Source of the DNA: an uncultured Caulobacter sp.
GTDB taxonomy: Bacteria > Pseudomonadota > Alphaproteobacteria > Caulobacterales > Caulobacteraceae
Assembly (NCBI RefSeq): GCF_937900395.1
Contig: NZ_CALCDX010000052.1
Location: 1 to 29,611, forward strand
Length of the DNA: 29,611 nt
Direction of reading: 5' to 3'
The notes beneath the pieces were generated by a model that did not search any database, was not told where the DNA came from, and worked only from the letters and a program-made list of their open reading frames with translations. Of this stretch, positions 15,057 through 23,515 are shown piece by piece. The position numbers were made by a program, and so were the translations under genes. Positions within the stretch are counted from its first letter, which is position 1. Every line of letters begins with the position of its first letter.

Positions 15057-16343
15057 CTACCAACCCACCGCCCGACGACGGGGCGCGCCGCGCATGAAGT
15101 CGGCCGGCGGCTCGGCCTCGGCCAGGATCGCGTCGCGGATGGCGCGCGGCTCGCCGAACAGGTTGCCCTGGCCGTAGCCGATGTCGAGGTCGAGGATCTC
15201 GGCGACCTGCTTCTCGGCCTCGACCTTCTCGACGATGACCTCGATGCCGTAGCGGCGGGTGAGGGAGGCGAAGTCGGCGGCGTTCAGGTCGGGCAGCGAG
15301 GCGATGACCAGCTTGCCGTCCTGCTCCTCCAGCTCGTTCAGCATCATCTGGGCGGCGACCTTCAGGTAGCGAACGTCGGCGCGCGCCAGGTCCTGGAAGT
15401 CGATGTCCAGGTCCACGACCTTGTCGAGGCTGAAGCTGAAGCCCAGGCTGGCCAGGCGGGCCATGTGGCGGGCCTCGACCGGACCGCGGCGCTCGAAGGC
15501 GTCCTGGCCCAGCTCGAAGATCACCGCGCCGGCCAGGTCCTTGTTCTCCTGCATGAACTCCAGGAACTGCGGGAAAAAGGCCTCGTCGCCCAGGCTGGCC
15601 AGCGAGATGTTGCAGAAGATGCCGACCTTGCGGTCCTGCTTGGCCAGGCGACGGACGATCTGCACGCAGCGGAACAGCAGCAGGTTGTCGATATTGGCCA
15701 TCAGGCCTTCCGGCTCGGCGACCGCCAGATATTCGGCGGGCATCAGCACGCGGCCGGTCTCGTCGCGCAGACGCGAGAAGCTTTCGTAATAGACCACGCG
15801 GCGCTGGGGCAGGCTGACGATCGGCTGCAGGTAGAGGTCGACGCGGTTGTCGGCCAGGGCCTCCTGCACCATGCGCAGCAGGCGGTCGCCCTGCGGGGCG
15901 CGATCACTCAGCGGACCGCGCGGGGCGGCGGCGCCAGGCTGGCTCATCTGGCTCAGCTGGCGCTCCAGCCGGTCGTTCATCTTGTGGACGAGGTCTTCCA
16001 GGTGGCTGACTTCGCTGGACAGGGCCTCGGTGCGGCGCTGGGCGTCGGCGGCGACCACTTCCATCAAGTCGGTGACGCGGCTGTCCACCTTCTCGACCTG
16101 GTCCAGCAGGATGGCGTGGGCCTCGCGGACGGTGTCGATGTCCAGGCGCAGGGCCGCGCCCAGGAAGGTCTGAGCCAGCAGGCCGTGGAAAGCAAAGCAT
16201 AGGCCCAGCATGCCGATGAACGCCGAGACGCCGACAGCCGGGGTCGCGCCCATCCTCCAGAGGAAGAGGGAGACGATCAAGGCCAGACAAAGATAGGCCC
16301 CCGTCAGGAGCGCCAGCATCAGCTTACGCATCATTTCGCCCAT
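15057..16343 (-). CDS. tipF: TipF-like flagellar assembly regulator, degenerate EAL domain
   Basis: A 428-residue membrane protein. Two hydrophobic segments (about 7-30 and 36-58) are followed by a coiled coil at about 70-135 and an EAL domain from about 150. In Caulobacter, TipF binds c-di-GMP and recruits flagellar assembly proteins to the new pole; the match is to that architecture and sequence. The EAL signature reads YYESFSRLR (Glu187), and the second metal site usually written DDFG is SLDKV, so the domain should bind rather than hydrolyse c-di-GMP. The N-terminus may be shorter than in the reference protein; an in-frame stop lies just upstream, so this ATG is the longest start. It is divergent from feoAB across a 176-base region. 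Confidence 0.88.
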   Translation of the reverse strand: MGEMMRKLMLALLTGAYLCLALIVSLFLWRMGATPAVGVSAFIGMLGLCFAFHGLLAQTFLGAALRLDIDTVREAHAILLDQVEKVDSRVTDLMEVVAADAQRRTEALSSEVSHLEDLVHKMNDRLERQLSQMSQPGAAAPRGPLSDRAPQGDRLLRMVQEALADNRVDLYLQPIVSLPQRRVVYYESFSRLRDETGRVLMPAEYLAVAEPEGLMANIDNLLLFRCVQIVRRLAKQDRKVGIFCNISLASLGDEAFFPQFLEFMQENKDLAGAVIFELGQDAFERRGPVEARHMARLASLGFSFSLDKVVDLDIDFQDLARADVRYLKVAAQMMLNELEEQDGKLVIASLPDLNAADFASLTRRYGIEVIVEKVEAEKQVAEILDLDIGYGQGNLFGEPRAIRDAILAEAEPPADFMRGAPRRRAVGW

Positions 16344-16487
16344 ACGAATCGATACGGATCATCAGACCGATCCGAACGCCAAGAGTCGAATAGATTAACG
16401 CCCCTGCGCCAAACGGTCCCAAGGATCCTTAACGGGGAACATACACCGCCTCCGTATTTTCGCTGAATCGACATTCGCGCGCTCGAC

Positions 16488-16510
16488 TGATAATCGTTCG
16501 CAATCTTATC
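16488..16510 (+). promoter_or_regulatory. Possible Fur-type operator upstream of feoA
   Basis: GATAA and TTATC form an inverted repeat around TCGTTCGCAATC, directly before the feoA ribosome site GGAG at 16511. AT-rich GATAAT-type dyads are usual at iron-responsive Fur sites, and feoAB is a classic Fur target. The spacing is longer than the canonical 19-bp box, so the call is tentative. Confidence 0.4.
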
Positions 16511-16519
16511 GGAGCGGTT

Positions 16520-16855
16520 ATGTCCGAAGCGTTCGCCTTGTCCCCCGAATTCGAGCCCGCCGTCGTCGATCCCACGGGGGATCCGGCCGGTGTTCGCCCC
16601 CTGGCCGTGGCCGGGCCGGGCGATCGCGGCGTGATCGTCAAGGTCACCGGCGTCTCCGGCGCGGCCGAGGCGGTCGCCGCCGAGGAGCTGGAGCGGCGCC
16701 TGCTGGAGATGGGCTTCGTCGAAGGCGCGAGGATCGAGGTGCTGCACCAGGGCCTGTTCGGGCGTGACCCGATCGCGGTCCGCGTCGACGACACCCGCGT
16801 GGCGCTGCGTCGCCGCGAGGCCGGCGCCGTATCGGTGAAGTTCGACGGACGCTAA
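16520..16855 (+). CDS. feoA: Ferrous iron transport protein FeoA
   Basis: A 111-residue cytosolic SH3-like protein that assists FeoB. The family core lies in the C-terminal two thirds: GDRGVIVKVTG, RRLLEMGFVEGARIEVLHQG, DPIAVRVDDTRVALRRREA. The first 30 or so residues are an extension rich in Pro and Asp not found in short FeoA proteins. GGAG lies five bases before the ATG. The gene is followed after four bases by feoB, so the two form one transcript. A GATAA/TTATC dyad immediately upstream suggests iron control. Confidence 0.94.
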   Translation: MSEAFALSPEFEPAVVDPTGDPAGVRPLAVAGPGDRGVIVKVTGVSGAAEAVAAEELERRLLEMGFVEGARIEVLHQGLFGRDPIAVRVDDTRVALRRREAGAVSVKFDGR

Positions 16856-16859
16856 GACC

Positions 16860-18782
16860 TTGACCTCCGATACCGGCGTCGCCGCCACCGTTTCCGACAG
16901 CACCCGCAAGACTGCGCCTCTGGAGCCCGCCCGGGTCGCCCTGGTTGGCAATCCCAACTCCGGCAAGACCGCGCTGTTCAACGCCCTGACCGGCAGCCGC
17001 CAGAAGGTCGCCAACTACGCCGGCGTCACCGTCGAGCGGAAGGAGGGCGTGCTGACCGCGCCCAGCGGCCGGTCGATGCGTGTGCTCGATCTGCCCGGCA
17101 CCTATTCCCTGCGGGCCCGCAGCCCGGACGAGGCCGTGACCCGCGACGCCGTGCTGGGCAAGCTGGCCGGCGAGGCCGCGCCCGAGGCGCTGATCTGCGT
17201 CGCCGACGCCACCAATCTGCGGCTGGTCCTGCGCCTAGTGCTCGAACTCAAGCAGGTGGGCCGACCGTTCGTCCTGGCCCTCAACATGTTCGACATCGCC
17301 CAGCGCCAGGGGCTGCGGATCGACCTTGAGCGCCTGTCGCAGGAGCTGGGCGCGCCGATCGTCACCACCGTCGCCACCCGCAAGCGCGGCCTGCCCGAGC
17401 TGCTGGAGCAGGTCGAGGGCCTGGTCGCGGCCCAGAAGCCCGAGGCCGAGAGCGTCTGGCGCGAGCCGTCCGCCGCCGAGATTCGCGCCGCCCACGCCGA
17501 GGCCCAGCGCATCTTCAAGGCCTGCGTGAAGCCGCCCGAGCGGCCCGACACCGTGACCGGCAAGATCGACGGCGTGCTGCTGCATCCCGTCGCCGGCCTC
17601 GTGATCCTGCTGACCCTGCTGTTCGTGATGTTCCAGGCGGTGTTCACCTGGGCCACGCCGGTGATGGACGGCATCGACGGCGCCTTCGCGGCCCTGGTCG
17701 AGTGGACCAACGCTCACCTGCCGCACGGCCTGCTGACCAGCTTCATCGCCGACGGCCTGATCGCCGGCGTCGGCAGCGTGCTCGTCTTCCTGCCGCAGAT
17801 CCTGATCCTGTTCTTCTTCATCCTGATGCTGGAGGACAGCGGCTACATGGCCCGCGCGGCCTTCCTGATGGACAAGATCATGGGCGGCGCCGGCCTGCAC
17901 GGGCGGGCGTTCATCCCGCTGCTGTCCAGCTTTGCCTGCGCCATTCCCGGCATCATGGCCACCCGCGTGATCGACAACCGCGAGGACCGGCTGACCACGA
18001 TCCTGGTCGCCCCGCTGATGACCTGCTCGGCGCGTATCCCTGTCTACACCCTGATCATCGGGGCGTTCATTCCCAAGCAGACCGTCTGGGGCGTGCTGTC
18101 GCTGCAGGGGCTTGTCATGTTCGGCCTCTACGCCGGCGGCATCGTTTCAGCCCTGCTGGTCTCGTTCGTGATCCGGCGCGTCTTCTGGCGCGGCGCGGTC
18201 GAGCCCTTCATGATGGAGCTGCCGACCTATCGCTGGCCGGAGCCTCGCAACGTCCTGATGAATCTCTGGACGCGGGCCCGGATCTTCATGAGTCGCGCCG
18301 GCCGCATCATCCTGCCGCTGATGGTGGCCGTCTGGGTGCTGTCGACCTTCCCCTATCCGCCGGAAGGCGCGACGGGGCCGGCCATCGACTACAGCTTCGC
18401 CGGCCGCATCGGCCACTTCATCGCTCCGCTCATGGCCCCCATTGGCTTCAACTGGCAGATGACCGTGGCCCTGATCCCGGGCTTCGCGGCTCGCGAGGTC
18501 GCCGTGGCCGCGCTGGGCACGGTCTATGCGGTGGGCGGCGACGCCGACGCGGCGGCCACGACCCTGGGCGGCGTCCTGGCGACCAAGTGGTCCCTGGCCA
18601 CGGCCCTGTCGTTCCTGGCTTGGTATGTCTTCGCCCCGCAGTGCGCGGCGACCCTGGGCGTGGTCAAGCGCGAGACCAACGGCTGGACCTGGCCGACCGT
18701 GATGTTCGTCTACATGGTCAGCTTGGCCTATCTGGCCTCGTTCATCACCTACCACGTCGCCGTGGCGCTGGGCGCGGGCTAG
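16860..18782 (+). CDS. feoB: Ferrous iron transporter FeoB
   Basis: A 640-residue inner-membrane Fe(II) transporter with an N-terminal G domain. G1 is GNPNSGKT (residues 30-37), followed by NYAGVTVE, DLPGTYSL (G3, from residue 77) and NMFD (G4, 142-145). The membrane part starts near residue 235 and includes the FeoB signatures LEDSGYMARAAFLMDKIM and SSFACAIPGIMATR. The length is shorter than the E. coli protein but usual for alphaproteobacteria. The start is a TTG four bases after the feoA stop; no better start is visible before the G1 motif, and translational coupling would explain the weak site. No feoC follows; a strong hairpin terminator does. Confidence 0.96.
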   Translation: MTSDTGVAATVSDSTRKTAPLEPARVALVGNPNSGKTALFNALTGSRQKVANYAGVTVERKEGVLTAPSGRSMRVLDLPGTYSLRARSPDEAVTRDAVLGKLAGEAAPEALICVADATNLRLVLRLVLELKQVGRPFVLALNMFDIAQRQGLRIDLERLSQELGAPIVTTVATRKRGLPELLEQVEGLVAAQKPEAESVWREPSAAEIRAAHAEAQRIFKACVKPPERPDTVTGKIDGVLLHPVAGLVILLTLLFVMFQAVFTWATPVMDGIDGAFAALVEWTNAHLPHGLLTSFIADGLIAGVGSVLVFLPQILILFFFILMLEDSGYMARAAFLMDKIMGGAGLHGRAFIPLLSSFACAIPGIMATRVIDNREDRLTTILVAPLMTCSARIPVYTLIIGAFIPKQTVWGVLSLQGLVMFGLYAGGIVSALLVSFVIRRVFWRGAVEPFMMELPTYRWPEPRNVLMNLWTRARIFMSRAGRIILPLMVAVWVLSTFPYPPEGATGPAIDYSFAGRIGHFIAPLMAPIGFNWQMTVALIPGFAAREVAVAALGTVYAVGGDADAAATTLGGVLATKWSLATALSFLAWYVFAPQCAATLGVVKRETNGWTWPTVMFVYMVSLAYLASFITYHVAVALGAG

Positions 18783-18806
18783 GGCCTTCCGGCCCACCAA
18801 CCCCAA

Positions 18807-18845
18807 CCCGCCTTCCTGGGCACAAGGCCCAGGAAGGCGGGTTTA
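18807..18845. terminator. Terminator hairpin after feoB, built from a family B repeat arm
   Basis: A perfect 15-bp stem (18807-18821 with 18827-18841) has the five-base loop ACAAG and is followed by TTTA. The stem words CCTTCCTGGGC and GCCCAGGAAGG are those of the family B repeat arms. It stands between convergent feoB and the AraC-type gene and probably stops both transcripts. Confidence 0.85.
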
Positions 18846-18867
18846 TCGCCTGTCCTCAGGCTAGCCC

Positions 18868-19893
18868 CTAGAGAAGCCCCCTTAGCCAATCGAACACGTC
18901 GTCGGGTCGCTCGATGGCCGAGAGCCCTTCGCGGCGCGCCGGCTCGCCCAGGGTGCGCAGGCGGCCCGGGGTCATGCCAAAGCGCGCGCGGAAGGCGCGG
19001 CTGAAGTGGGCGTCGGAGCGGAAGCCCACGCGATAGCCGATCTCGGCTAGGGTCTGCTGATTGGCCTGGTCGCTGGTGATCTCGTCGAAGGCCTGGTCCA
19101 GGCGACGCGCCTGGATGAAGGCGCTGACCCCGCCGACGGGCTCGAACACCTTGTAGAGCAGGCTGCGCGAGACCCCGAGGTGGTCGCGGACCGCTTCCGG
19201 CGACAGATCGGGATCCGAGAGGTTCTGGATCACGAACCGCTGGGCCGAGGCCAGCAGCATCTTCTCGACGGGCCGGATGTCGTCGCTGGCCGGGGCGCCA
19301 TGGGCCAGGATCACCGCGCTGACCAGCGCCGCCGCGGCCTTGCCGGCCAGGGTCAGGTCGGTCGCCGACATCGCCGCGGCGCCGGCCCAGGTCGCGCGGA
19401 TATGCGAGCCCAGCAGGCGGCCGCTTGGGCTTTCCTCGCTGACGACGCAGCCGTGGAAATCGAGATCGGCCGTCTGGGGCTCCAGGGCCGCGCGCGACAG
19501 GACCAGATGCACGGTCTCGAAGCGCTCGGTGACCATGTCGAAGGGGCGGGACATGTCGATCAGGCGGATCGCGCCCAACTGGCTGTTCGCCGGGCGGCCA
19601 TCATAGTCGCCGCGCCAGCCGCCGGACTCCAGCTCCAGCACGGCCATGATCGAGTCCGAGGCGTCGGCGGCGATGTGCGAGAGCTTGCGGTGGAAGCGCT
19701 GCGGCACGCCGGAGCAGCGCGCCAGGACCACGCCGCCGAGATTGTAGCCTTCCATGCGATTGTAGAAGGCCTCGTCCGGCGTCATCAGGGTGACATCGAA
19801 GAGGTGAGCGCAGGCTTCGCGATATCTTTGGCCCGCGTCCGCGCGCTCGCGGGCGTCCAGGATCCAGAGGTCTCGACGGGCAGAGCCGCTCAT
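18868..19893 (-). CDS. AraC-family transcriptional regulator
   Basis: A 341-residue regulator. The N-terminal two thirds resemble the AraC_binding_2-type sensor domain (around FHRKLSHIAADASDSIM and IRLIDMSRPFDMVTERFETV). The C-terminal AraC DNA-binding domain has two helix-turn-helix units, at about LSPEAVRDHLGVSRSLLYKV and TLAEIGYRVGFRSDAHFSRA, ending in RARFGMTPGRLR. The ligand is unknown. The gene stands alone between the feoB terminator and a 280-base gap. Confidence 0.9.
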   Translation of the reverse strand: MSGSARRDLWILDARERADAGQRYREACAHLFDVTLMTPDEAFYNRMEGYNLGGVVLARCSGVPQRFHRKLSHIAADASDSIMAVLELESGGWRGDYDGRPANSQLGAIRLIDMSRPFDMVTERFETVHLVLSRAALEPQTADLDFHGCVVSEESPSGRLLGSHIRATWAGAAAMSATDLTLAGKAAAALVSAVILAHGAPASDDIRPVEKMLLASAQRFVIQNLSDPDLSPEAVRDHLGVSRSLLYKVFEPVGGVSAFIQARRLDQAFDEITSDQANQQTLAEIGYRVGFRSDAHFSRAFRARFGMTPGRLRTLGEPARREGLSAIERPDDVFDWLRGLL

Positions 19894-20114
19894 TTCGCGT
19901 TATGCGGGAAGCGTTTGCGCGACGCCGCCATAACGGACGGCAAGGCAAGAGAACGTGGATCTCTGGTCAATGACAACTTGGCCTTGGCGGGCGAGAAGAA
20001 GCGCGCTTTCGGGGCGCGCCGGTGGGGAAATTGGCGAGCCGCGAAGAGGTTCGCCGGCTCGCCGCCAGAGCTTGGGCGACCAGCTGTCGGGACCCCATCC
20101 CGCCAGCTTCGGGA

Positions 20115-20158
20115 GAGCGGAACGGTCTTGAATCGATGAATTCGCGACGGTTCCGCTC
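20115..20158. repeat. Inverted repeat in the gap between the AraC gene and the hbd-like gene
   Basis: GAGCGGAACGGTC (20115-20127) pairs with GACGGTTCCGCTC (20146-20158) with one mismatch, around AT-richer TTGAATCGATGAATTCGC. It lies about 15 bases beyond the end of the minus-strand hbd-like gene. It could be that gene's terminator, though no U-tract follows on that strand, or an operator for the AraC gene. Nearby, GGCGAGCC and GGCTCGCC at about 20034-20065 form another weak dyad. I see no gene in the rest of 19894-20173. Confidence 0.5.
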
Positions 20159-20173
20159 TTCTTTGAAGCAGGC

Positions 20174-21052
20174 TTACCGGGTGGGGACCGGGGTTTCGCC
20201 GCGATAGTCGTAGAAGCCGCGACCGGTCTTCTTGCCCAGCCAGCCGGCCTCGACATACTTCACCAGCAGCGGGCAGGGGCGATACTTGCTATCGGCCAGA
20301 CCCTCGTGGAGCACGTTCATGATGCTCAGCACGGTGTCGAGGCCGATGAAGTCGCCCAGCTCGAGCGGGCCCATCGGGTGGTTGGCGCCCAGCTTCATCG
20401 CCGTGTCGATGGCGTCGACCGTGCCGACCCCTTCGTACAGGGTGTAGATCGCCTCGTTGATCATCGGCACCAGCACGCGGTTGACGATGAAAGCCGGGAA
20501 GTCCTCGGCGTTGCTGGTGATCTTGCCCAGCGACTTGGCGAAGGCGACGGCCGTCTCGTAGGTCGGCACGTCGGTGGCGATGCCGCGGATGATCTCCACC
20601 AGCTTCATCAACGGCACCGGGTTCATGAAGTGCAGGCCGATGAACCGCTCGGGGCGGTCGGTCGCCGAGGCCAGGCGGGTGATCGAGATCGACGAGGTGT
20701 TCGAGGCCAGCAGCGTGTCGGGCTTCAGGTGCGGCTGCAGGCTGCGGAAGATCGACTTCTTGATCTCTTCGTTTTCGGTGGCGGCCTCGATGGCGAGGTC
20801 CGTCGCGCCGATGGCCTCCAGAGTCTCGGCCGGAGCGATGCGCTCCAGGGCAGCCTTCATGGCGGCGTCGTCGATGATCCCACGACCCACCTGGCGGGTC
20901 ATGTTCTTCTCGATGACGGCGAGGCCGGCGTCGATCCGCTCGCGCGAAACGTCGTGCAGCTTCACTCCGTAACCGGCCAGGGCGACGACATGCGCGATGC
21001 CCGCCCCCATCTGGCCGGCGCCGATCACGCCGACCGTCTTGATTTCACTCAT
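20174..21052 (-). CDS. 3-hydroxybutyryl-CoA (3-hydroxyacyl-CoA) dehydrogenase
   Basis: A 292-residue single-function dehydrogenase, oxidising (S)-3-hydroxyacyl-CoA with NAD+. The start at 21052 gives MSEIKTVGVIGAGQMGAGIA, with the Rossmann GAGQMG loop. The catalytic region includes SNTSSISITRLA, then GLHFMNPVPLMKLVEI with the catalytic His and its Glu partner. The C-terminal domain contains NRVLVPMINEAIYTLYEGV and GPLELGDFIGLDT. Length fits the Hbd/PaaH/FadB2 group, which acts on butanoyl-type or aromatic-derived acyl-CoAs; which substrate cannot be told. With etfBA nearby it fits acyl-CoA oxidation, though a radical SAM and a LysR gene lie between them. Confidence 0.94.
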   Translation of the reverse strand: MSEIKTVGVIGAGQMGAGIAHVVALAGYGVKLHDVSRERIDAGLAVIEKNMTRQVGRGIIDDAAMKAALERIAPAETLEAIGATDLAIEAATENEEIKKSIFRSLQPHLKPDTLLASNTSSISITRLASATDRPERFIGLHFMNPVPLMKLVEIIRGIATDVPTYETAVAFAKSLGKITSNAEDFPAFIVNRVLVPMINEAIYTLYEGVGTVDAIDTAMKLGANHPMGPLELGDFIGLDTVLSIMNVLHEGLADSKYRPCPLLVKYVEAGWLGKKTGRGFYDYRGETPVPTR

Positions 21053-21186
21053 GAACGCCAAGCCTTCGCTCGATATCGCGCCGGGCTGTCGCGCCCACGC
21101 CTTCGACTATGCCGACTTTTCTAACACGAGAAACCACGCCGCCGCCAAGGCTTTGCTGCGTTGCAACCGAGAGGCGTCCATTCGTC

Positions 21187-22230
21187 TCAGGGGTCGGCGG
21201 GCGGATAGGCGTGGCGGCGGCCGTTCGGGTCCTCGACCGCGCCTTCCGAAAGGTAGTTCGGCCCCACGGGCGCCTTGCCGTGGCCGCCGGGGATATCGAG
21301 CACATAGGTCGGCTGGGCCAGGCCTGAGAGGCTACCGCGCAGGGCCCGCATGATCGCCTGGCCTTCCTCCAGCGTGGTGCGCAGATGAGCGGTGCCGGGG
21401 GCGAGGTCGCCGTGGTGCAGGTAGTAGGGCTTGATCCGCGTCTCGACGAAGGCCCGCATCAGCGCCGCCAGGGTCTCGGGATCGTCGTTGACGCCCTTCA
21501 GCAGCACGGTCTGGCTGACCATGGCGATCCCGGCGTCGACCAGCCGCGCGCAGGCGGCGCGGGCGGCCGGGGTCAGCTCGCGGGCGTGGTTGGCGTGCAG
21601 GGCGACATAGACCGCCTTGGTCGAGCGCTTCAGGGCCGCCACCAGCTCGGCGGTGACAGCGGCCGGGTCGACGGCCGGGACGCGCGTGTGGAAACGGATG
21701 ACCTTGACGTGCTCGATCGCCTCCAGGCGATCGATCAGCTCGGCCAATCGCCGGGGGGAGAGCACGAACGGATCGCCGCCGGTGACGATGACCTCCCAGA
21801 TCTCCGGCCGGCCGGCGATATAGGCGAAGGCGGCTTCCAGCTGGGCCGGCGTCAGGTTCGACAGCCCCTCGGGCCCGACCATCTCGCGCCGGAAGCAGAA
21901 CCGGCAGTAGACCGCGCAAGTGTGGGTCGGCTTCAGCAGCACGCGGTCGGGATAGCGATGGACGATTCCATCCACAGGGCTGTGGATAGAGTCGCCGATC
22001 GGGTCGTCGTCTTCGCCGGGGCTGGCGACCAGCTCTTCGGGGGCCGGGACGAACTGGCGGGCGATCGGGTCTTGGGGATCGGCCGTATCGACCAGCTCGG
22101 CCATGGCGGGGGTGATCGCCACCGCATAGCGCGCCGCCACAGCTTCCAGCGCCGGCAGGCGCTCGGACGAAATCAAGCCGGCGTCGGCCAGCGACCGGGC
22201 GTCGCGGAGGGTCTTGGCGGCGAGGGACAT
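21187..22230 (-). CDS. Lysine 2,3-aminomutase-like radical SAM protein
   Basis: A 347-residue enzyme. The iron-sulfur binding CxxxCxxC is Cys105, Cys109 and Cys112 (TCAVYCRFCFRRE). VTGGDPFVLSPRRL is the family GGDP motif, and Lys319 in IPGGHGKAPVGPNYL is the expected pyridoxal phosphate lysine. It thus has the parts of KamA/EpmB enzymes that move an amino group from C2 to C3 of lysine. In proteobacteria such genes often serve elongation factor P modification (EpmB) or lysine breakdown; neither epmA nor efp is in the window. The ATG at 22228-22230 is preferred to an upstream TTG, although no strong ribosome site is seen for either. Confidence 0.88.
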   Translation of the reverse strand: MSLAAKTLRDARSLADAGLISSERLPALEAVAARYAVAITPAMAELVDTADPQDPIARQFVPAPEELVASPGEDDDPIGDSIHSPVDGIVHRYPDRVLLKPTHTCAVYCRFCFRREMVGPEGLSNLTPAQLEAAFAYIAGRPEIWEVIVTGGDPFVLSPRRLAELIDRLEAIEHVKVIRFHTRVPAVDPAAVTAELVAALKRSTKAVYVALHANHARELTPAARAACARLVDAGIAMVSQTVLLKGVNDDPETLAALMRAFVETRIKPYYLHHGDLAPGTAHLRTTLEEGQAIMRALRGSLSGLAQPTYVLDIPGGHGKAPVGPNYLSEGAVEDPNGRRHAYPPADP

Positions 22231-22281
22231 GAGGCGCGGGGATATGCGGGATTTCCGCAGCGGAGGCAAATAAGGCCGCCC

Positions 22282-23163
22282 TCAGGCCTTTCGCTCGCCC
22301 TCGGTCGCCGCCAGGAACCAGTCGCGCAGCTTGAGGATGCGCGGCAGCTTGGGGTTCTCGGCGCGCCAGACGAAGTTGTGGCCGGTCTCGACGTCGATCG
22401 AGCCCGGCAGGGGGCGCACCAGCAGGCCTTCGTCCAGTTGGCGCTTGGCGTAGCCCCCTCGGGCCAGTGCGAAGCCAAGGCCCTGCGCGGCCGCGTCCAG
22501 CATCATCGCCGAGCCATCAAAGCCCAGGGCCGGGCGCGGCTCGGGCGGCTCGATCCCTATGGCGCGGAACCATACCGACCACGGCAGGTCGGTGTGGCGG
22601 AGCAGCGGGGCTGAAAGCAGGTCTTCGGGCTTCTCGACAGGATGACGCGACAGCATGGCCGGGCTGCAGACCGGGAAAATCCGCTCGTCCATCAGTCGGA
22701 CCGACTGCATGCCTGGCCAAGGGCCAACACCGTAGCGCAGGGCGACGTCCACGCCGTCGGTGGCGAGGTCCGCGACCCGATCTTCGACGCGAATGGTCAA
22801 GTCCAGCTCGCCTGTCTCGTCCGAAAGTCGCGCCAGGCGGGGCGACAGCCAGCTGGTGGCGAAGGCCGGGCCGGCCGAGATCACGATGGGGCCGCTCGCC
22901 GCGCGCCGGGCGGTCTCGACCGCGCCGCGCAAGCTGTCGAGCGACTGGCGGACCTCAGCCGCCAGCGCCGCGCCGGTGGGCGTCGGCTCCATCTGGTTGC
23001 CCCGCCGGGCGAATAGCTGGACTCCCAACTCGTCCTCCAGCTTGCGGACCTGCTGGCTGACCGCGCCGTGGGTCACGAACAGCTCATCCGCCGCGCGGCT
23101 ATAGCTCCGATGGCGGGCGGCGGCCTCAAGGGCGACCAGGGACGAAAAGGGCGGCAGGCGCAT
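22282..23163 (-). CDS. LysR-family transcriptional regulator (GcvA-like)
   Basis: A 293-residue regulator. The N-terminal winged helix reads RHRSYSRAADELFVTHGAVS, then QQVRKLEDELGVQLFARRGN, typical of the GcvA/AmpR branch. The effector domain follows from about residue 90 (GPIVISAGPAFATSWLSPRL and later DLATDGVDVALRYGVGPWPG). The gene is divergent from a 40-residue exported peptide across a 136-base gap that contains the expected kind of LysR site region (GTTAGTTCAGCTCAC), which I cannot confirm. The effector is unknown. Confidence 0.93.
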   Translation of the reverse strand: MRLPPFSSLVALEAAARHRSYSRAADELFVTHGAVSQQVRKLEDELGVQLFARRGNQMEPTPTGAALAAEVRQSLDSLRGAVETARRAASGPIVISAGPAFATSWLSPRLARLSDETGELDLTIRVEDRVADLATDGVDVALRYGVGPWPGMQSVRLMDERIFPVCSPAMLSRHPVEKPEDLLSAPLLRHTDLPWSVWFRAIGIEPPEPRPALGFDGSAMMLDAAAQGLGFALARGGYAKRQLDEGLLVRPLPGSIDVETGHNFVWRAENPKLPRILKLRDWFLAATEGERKA

Positions 23164-23299
23164 TGGGTGCGCTCAAGGTTGTTAGTTCAGCTCACAGGTT
23201 CTCACAAATAGCATCGTTCGCAAAGCGGCGGCGCGCGCGCCATATTCAACCTCGCGGCGCCGCTGACCCTTCCGCCTCAAAGACCCGAGAGATCGAACC

Positions 23300-23422
23300 A
23301 TGAAGACCCTGCTGATCGCGGGCGCGCTTGTGCTCGCCCTGGCCTCCGGCGCGGCGAGCCAATCGCCCAGCCTGTCCGACCCGAACGCCGCCTGGGCTCG
23401 CCCCATCGTCACCGTGCGCTAG
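23300..23422 (+). CDS. Tiny exported peptide, unknown function
   Basis: A 40-residue open frame starting ATG AAG ACC CTG, with GAGAG a few bases upstream. The first 18 residues, MKTLLIAGALVLALASGA, form a clear signal peptide, and about 20 mature residues follow (SQSPSLSDPNAAWARPIVTV). It stands alone, divergent from the LysR gene and followed within 25 bases by a strong terminator, which supports a real transcript. No family is recognised. It could be a LysR target or a short peptide shared by close relatives. The signal peptide, ribosome site and terminator are the evidence; no homology is claimed. Confidence 0.6.
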   Translation: MKTLLIAGALVLALASGAASQSPSLSDPNAAWARPIVTVR

Positions 23423-23445
23423 CCAGCCTGCGCCCGACCCACGAA

Positions 23446-23480
23446 AAAGGCCCGGAGTCGCCTCCGGGCCTTTCTTGATT
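23446..23480. terminator. Bidirectional intrinsic terminator
   Basis: AAAGGCCCGGAG pairs perfectly with CTCCGGGCCTTT around the loop TCGC. A T-rich tail follows on the plus strand (TTTCTTGATTTTT), and TTTTTCGT follows on the minus strand. It serves the tiny exported peptide gene and the etfBA transcript, whose stop is at 23516. Confidence 0.92.
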
Positions 23481-23515
23481 TTTCCTTTTCCCGCTAGGGA
23501 GAGAAGGGGCCTGAC

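Noticed and set aside
14892..16202. Long plus-strand frame across repeat B and opposite tipF
   Set aside because: It starts inside the repeat and reads antisense to a clear EAL-domain protein, with His/Gln/Leu-rich shadow composition.
19180..20139. Plus-strand frame opposite the AraC-type regulator extending into the gap
   Set aside because: It is antisense to clear helix-turn-helix motifs and shows no domain or ribosome binding site; the part in the gap is not a gene I can support.
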